Assembly (NCBI GenBank): GCA_029881635.1
Contig: JAOUMG010000034.1
Span: 1 to 9,964 of the forward strand
Reading direction: 5' to 3'
Length of the DNA: 9,964 nt
Source: Paracoccaceae bacterium
GTDB lineage: Bacteria > Pseudomonadota > Alphaproteobacteria > Rhodobacterales > Rhodobacteraceae
The first letter of the stretch is position 1. Every line of letters starts with the position of its first letter. Below the pieces are notes generated by a model. That model did not search any database. It was given only the letters and a program-made list of their open reading frames with translations, and was not told the DNA's origin. Positions 7,245-9,964 of this stretch are shown here, piece after piece. The translations under genes were made by a program, and so were the position numbers.

Positions 7245-9904
7245 TTCATCCCTCCTATCAGAGTTTCGACTGCTTTTATGGCGTCATCCGACTTGCTCGC
7301 ATCCGCCCCCCCGGCTTGTGCCATATCCGGCCGACCGCCTCCGCCCTTGCCGCCAAGTGCCTCAGCCGCCGCCTTGACGATATCAACGGCAGAAAGGCGC
7401 GCGGTCAGATCGGTCGTAACACCAGCCGCTGCTGCCGCCTTGCCGCCGGTATCGGCGATAACCAACACCGCCCCCGAACCAATGCGCGCTTTCAGATCAT
7501 CGACAATGCCGGGCAAATCCTTGCCAGATACGCCGGCAATCGTTTGCGCAATGAACTTCACGCCACCGATTTCGCGTATCTCCGGGCCGTCCGCAGTACC
7601 GCCGCCCATCGCCAGTTCGCGCCGCAGCTGGGCTACCTCGTTGGTCAGTGCCTTGCGTTCATCCAGCAAGGCTTTCACCCGCCCGGCCACTTCGGCTGGT
7701 TGTGCCTTCAGCGCCAGCGCTACTTCTGCCAATCGGAGATCTTGCGCACGCAAATATTCCATCGCCGGTTGGCCTGTCAACGCTTCGATCCGGCGCACAC
7801 CTGCCGAGGAAGCGGAATCACCCAAAGCCACAAACGCGCCGATATCGCCGGTCCGGGCCACGTGAGTGCCCCCACATAGCTCCAGCGAATATGTGGCGCC
7901 GTCCACACCTTTGCCAGATCCGGCCAGATGGCCCATCGACACTACGCGCACTTCGTCGCCATATTTTTCGCCGAACAATGCTTGCGCGCCCAAACCTCTT
8001 GCGTCGTCTGGGGTCATGATACGCGTTTCAACGGCACTGTTCTGACGGATGAATTCGTTCACCTCAGCTTCGACTTTGGCCATTTCCTTCAGGCTCAACC
8101 CCTTGGAATGGCTGAAATCGAAACGCAAACGATCTTCGGCATTCAGGCTGCCCCGCTGGGCGACATGATCGCCAAGCGCGCGGCGCAGGGCTTCATGCAA
8201 CAGATGCGTGGCCGAATGATTGGCGCGGATAGCCGTGCGTCGCGTATGGGAAACCTCAAGCTTGGCCGCCTGCCCTTTGCTGATTTCGCCTTCGCTGACA
8301 TCGGCGATGTGGATGAACACACCTTGGAATTTCTTGGTGTCGGTCACCCTGGCAACGCCGGATTTGGTGCGGATCACGCCCGTATCGCCCACCTGCCCGC
8401 CCGATTCAGCGTAAAATGGCGTTTGGTTGACAACAATCTGCACCTTGGCGCCCTCGCCTGCCTTATCAGTTTCCGAACCATCCTGGACCAGCGCGATAAT
8501 CTCGCCTTCGGCGCGCTCGGTGTCATAACCCAGAAATTCCGTGCCACCATGGGTTTCGGCCAGATCGAACCAGATAGCGGCATCCTTGGTCTCCCCCGTA
8601 CCGGCCCAGCTCGCGCGGGCCTTGGCCTTTTGTTCGGCCATGGCCGCGTCAAAACCAGCCGTATCCACTGTTCGGCCCATCTCGCGCAGCGCGTCCTGCG
8701 TCAGATCCAGCGGGAAGCCATAGGTATCATAAAGCTTGAAGGCCGCAGCCCCCGGCAGGGGCTGGCCATCGCCGATCTTGGCCAATTCGTCATCCAACAG
8801 CCGCAGGCCCCGGTCGAGTGTCTGTTTGAACCGAGTTTCTTCCAGCCGCAAAGTTTCCGTAATCAGCGCCTCGGCCCGCTGCAACTCCGGAAAAGCCGCG
8901 CCCATCTGACGGACCAGTGCGGGGACAAGACGGTGCATCAGCGGTTCATCCGTGCCCAGCAGATGGGCATGGCGCATGGCCCGGCGCATGATACGGCGCA
9001 GCACATAACCGCGCCCTTCATTCGATGGCATCACACCATCGGCAATCAGGAACGAGGTTGAGCGCAGATGGTCGGCAATAACACGGTGGTGTACCTTGCC
9101 ATCCCCGTCAGGGTCGCTGGATGTTCCGTGGGCCGAGGCCTCGATCAGGCTGCGCATCAGGTCGGTATCGTAATTGTCGTGCTTGCCCTGAAGCAGGGCG
9201 CCAATGCGTTCCAGCCCCATGCCTGTATCAATCGACTGGTTCGGCAATGGCACCAGCCTGCCATCGGCAAACTGCTCGTTTTGCATGAAGACGAGGTTCC
9301 AAATCTCGATGAATCGGTCGCCGTCCTGGTCAGGTGAGCCCGGTGGCCCGCCCCAGATATGGTCACCGTGATCATAGAAAATTTCGGTGCACGGGCCACA
9401 AGGGCCAGTGGGCCCCATGCGCCAAAAATTGTCATCTGTGTCGATCCGGATGATCCGTTCATCGGGCAGACCGGCTGCCTTCTTCCAGATATCGGCAGCC
9501 TCGTCATCGGTATGGTAAACTGTCACCAGCAATTTCGATTTATCGATGCCGAAATCCTTCGTCAGCAATTCCCATGCGTAGGGAATAGCCTCGGCCTTGA
9601 AGTAATCGCCAAAACTGAAATTTCCCAGCATTTCGAAAAAGGTATGGTGCCGCGCTGTATAGCCGACATTGTCCAGATCATTATGCTTTCCGCCGGCGCG
9701 CACGCATTTCTGACTGGTCGTTGCGCGGGTATAGTCGCGATGCTCTACCCCGGTGAACAGGTTCTTGAACTGCACCATCCCTGAGTTGGTGAACATCAGC
9801 GTCGGATCGTTGCGCGGAACCAGGGGCGAGCTGTCCACAACGCGGTGATCATTGCGCTTGAAATAGTCGAGGAAGGTCGAGCGGATATCGTTCAGGCTGG
9901 GCAT
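7241..9904 (-). CDS. alaS: Alanyl-tRNA synthetase
   Basis: This enzyme charges tRNA-Ala and hydrolyses mischarged Ser- and Gly-tRNA-Ala. The 887 residues equal the usual bacterial length. The class II catalytic domain occupies about 1-460: [20 protein letters not shown] (83-102) covers motif 2, and [13 protein letters not shown] (297-309) covers motif 3. The editing domain carries the zinc residues His563/His567 in NHSATHLLH and Cys677/His681 in CGGTH. A C-Ala domain ends with the glycine-rich [16 protein letters not shown] (851-866). I chose the ATG at 9904 because the protein then begins [14 protein letters not shown] as in homologs and AAGG lies 10 bases upstream. The upstream alternative is a TTG at 9928 that adds 8 residues. 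The downstream DUF1330 gene overlaps by 4 bp. In many alphaproteobacteria recA precedes alaS, but the window ends 60 bp upstream. Confidence 0.97.
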   Translation of the reverse strand: MPSLNDIRSTFLDYFKRNDHRVVDSSPLVPRNDPTLMFTNSGMVQFKNLFTGVEHRDYTRATTSQKCVRAGGKHNDLDNVGYTARHHTFFEMLGNFSFGDYFKAEAIPYAWELLTKDFGIDKSKLLVTVYHTDDEAADIWKKAAGLPDERIIRIDTDDNFWRMGPTGPCGPCTEIFYDHGDHIWGGPPGSPDQDGDRFIEIWNLVFMQNEQFADGRLVPLPNQSIDTGMGLERIGALLQGKHDNYDTDLMRSLIEASAHGTSSDPDGDGKVHHRVIADHLRSTSFLIADGVMPSNEGRGYVLRRIMRRAMRHAHLLGTDEPLMHRLVPALVRQMGAAFPELQRAEALITETLRLEETRFKQTLDRGLRLLDDELAKIGDGQPLPGAAAFKLYDTYGFPLDLTQDALREMGRTVDTAGFDAAMAEQKAKARASWAGTGETKDAAIWFDLAETHGGTEFLGYDTERAEGEIIALVQDGSETDKAGEGAKVQIVVNQTPFYAESGGQVGDTGVIRTKSGVARVTDTKKFQGVFIHIADVSEGEISKGQAAKLEVSHTRRTAIRANHSATHLLHEALRRALGDHVAQRGSLNAEDRLRFDFSHSKGLSLKEMAKVEAEVNEFIRQNSAVETRIMTPDDARGLGAQALFGEKYGDEVRVVSMGHLAGSGKGVDGATYSLELCGGTHVARTGDIGAFVALGDSASSAGVRRIEALTGQPAMEYLRAQDLRLAEVALALKAQPAEVAGRVKALLDERKALTNEVAQLRRELAMGGGTADGPEIREIGGVKFIAQTIAGVSGKDLPGIVDDLKARIGSGAVLVIADTGGKAAAAAGVTTDLTARLSAVDIVKAAAEALGGKGGGGRPDMAQAGGADASKSDDAIKAVETLIGGMK

Positions 9905-9964
9905 GGGCGAAAACCTTGAGTGGCGCAAAATGTGTTGGCCTTGGCGTGTTATCCCCTGCGCCCC

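Noticed and set aside
7928..9061. 377-residue open frame on the + strand, antisense to alaS
   Set aside because: It lies wholly inside alaS, has no family resemblance, and is explained as a shadow of strong third-position GC bias.

Overview
The window looks like chromosomal DNA from an alphaproteobacterium, most likely Rhodobacterales (Roseobacter group). I infer this from gene content recalled from memory (DUF6456 and DUF6477 proteins, an alaS-DUF1330 pair, a pyrrolysine-free MttB-family protein) and from GC-rich codon use. I see no transposase, integrase, phage gene, CRISPR array, tRNA or rRNA. This is ordinary core or near-core genome with an unusual density of small regulatory motifs, and I do not see an undescribed multi-gene system.

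Layout. (1) 1-2456: a promoter region, katG on the + strand, and an intrinsic terminator. An Irr-box-like 19-bp imperfect palindrome sits just upstream of the katG ribosome binding site. The KatG protein appears to lack the mobile 'switch' arginine. (2) 2460-3604, - strand: two ORFs overlapping by 4 bp (ATGA). They encode a small helix-turn-helix protein and a DUF6456 protein, two domains I recall as one polypeptide in relatives. (3) 3605-3826: a divergent, AT-richer regulatory region with a TTAACCAT motif, a perfect 7-bp-arm inverted repeat and a short direct repeat. (4) 3827-4111, + strand: a DUF6477 protein. It ends at a 13-bp perfect hairpin shared with the convergent MttB-family gene. (5) 4182-9904, all - strand; in transcription order alaS, a coupled DUF1330 gene, a class II glutamine amidotransferase and the MttB-family methyltransferase. 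Gaps of 270 and 156 bp suggest the last two have their own promoters. The methyltransferase gap contains a perfect CAATGTA-GG-TACATTG palindrome.

The genes cover separate jobs: peroxide detoxification (katG), translation (alaS), C1 or methylamine metabolism (MttB family), probable side-chain glutamine amide chemistry (class II amidotransferase), and putative regulation (HTH/DUF6456). The best leads are the KatG Arg-to-Leu change, the Irr-like box before katG, the split HTH/DUF6456 gene, and the palindrome upstream of an MttB homolog with no corrinoid-protein gene beside it.
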